Below are positions 5,566 through 5,584 of a stretch of 5,584 nt of DNA, piece after piece. Under the pieces are notes generated by a model. It was not told the DNA's origin, made no database searches, and saw only the letters and a program-made list of their open reading frames with translations. The translations under genes and the position numbers were made by a program. Every line of letters begins with the position of its first letter. The stretch's first letter is position 1. Source of the DNA: Prevotellaceae bacterium (GTDB taxonomy: Bacteria > Bacteroidota > Bacteroidia > Bacteroidales > Paludibacteraceae); NCBI GenBank assembly GCA_031255055.1, contig JAIRTG010000118.1, positions 1 to 5,584 on the forward strand. The letters run 5' to 3'.

Positions 5566-5584
5566 CAGACCTGTTATGTGCAGT

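Larger units (their letters stand above)
5041..5584. other. Repeat-rich non-coding tail downstream of the polysaccharide operon
   Basis: The 544 bp after the flippase stop hold no convincing gene. From left to right they contain a heptamer tandem repeat, a purine-rich stretch (about 5099-5130), a G9 tract and three GC-rich stem-loops, a short direct repeat, about 95 bp without recognised structure (5244-5338), a perfect 30-bp-arm palindrome, a second copy of its core, and an A/T-rich segment with leftward promoter-like boxes. A 58-codon minus-strand frame (5323-5499) crosses both palindromic units; I regard it as probably a by-product of the repeats. No T tract follows any of the hairpins on the plus strand, so a classical terminator for the operon is not evident. 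Confidence 0.7.

Overview
The window looks like a stretch of a Bacteroidota chromosome, probably Bacteroidales. The evidence is two matches to the Bacteroidetes-type promoter (TAnnTTTG at -7 with a TTTG-like -33), A/T-rich leaders without Shine-Dalgarno sequences in front of every gene, a bactofilin of the type common in this phylum, and the family resemblance of the glycosyltransferases. No species can be named from the sequence alone.

Layout. Positions 1-869 (minus) hold most of a YhdH/AcuI-type medium-chain oxidoreductase that runs off the left edge, about 40 residues short of its end. A rho-independent terminator (893-932, minus) separates it from a complete small bactofilin gene (959-1408, minus). 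A 192-bp intergenic region (1409-1600) carries two divergent promoters with the same -7 box, TACTTTTG. Rightward from it runs a compact surface-polysaccharide operon: a GT4 glycosyltransferase (1601-2749), an unassigned protein resembling fucosyltransferase-type GT-B enzymes (2763-3731), and a Wzx/PST-family flippase (3760-5040). Gaps between these genes are 13 and 28 bp.

How the genes may work together. The two transferases would add sugars to a lipid-linked glycan on the cytoplasmic face, and the flippase would move it across the inner membrane. No polymerase, chain-length regulator, initiating sugar-phosphate transferase or nucleotide-sugar synthesis gene is present, so the locus is either a small satellite cluster or depends on genes elsewhere. 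The GT4 gene is clearly richer in A+T than the oxidoreductase and the flippase, which suggests mosaic assembly.

Positions 5041-5584 contain no convincing gene but are crowded with repeats. They hold four TGATGAG heptamers abutting the flippase stop, a G9 tract with three GC-rich stem-loops, a short direct repeat, and two copies of a CCGCAGGTC-nnn-GACCTGCGG element, one of them inside a perfect 30-bp-arm palindrome. Two leftward promoter-like boxes sit at the right edge. This repeat-dense tail is the least explained part of the window; the unassigned transferase is the most interesting gene.
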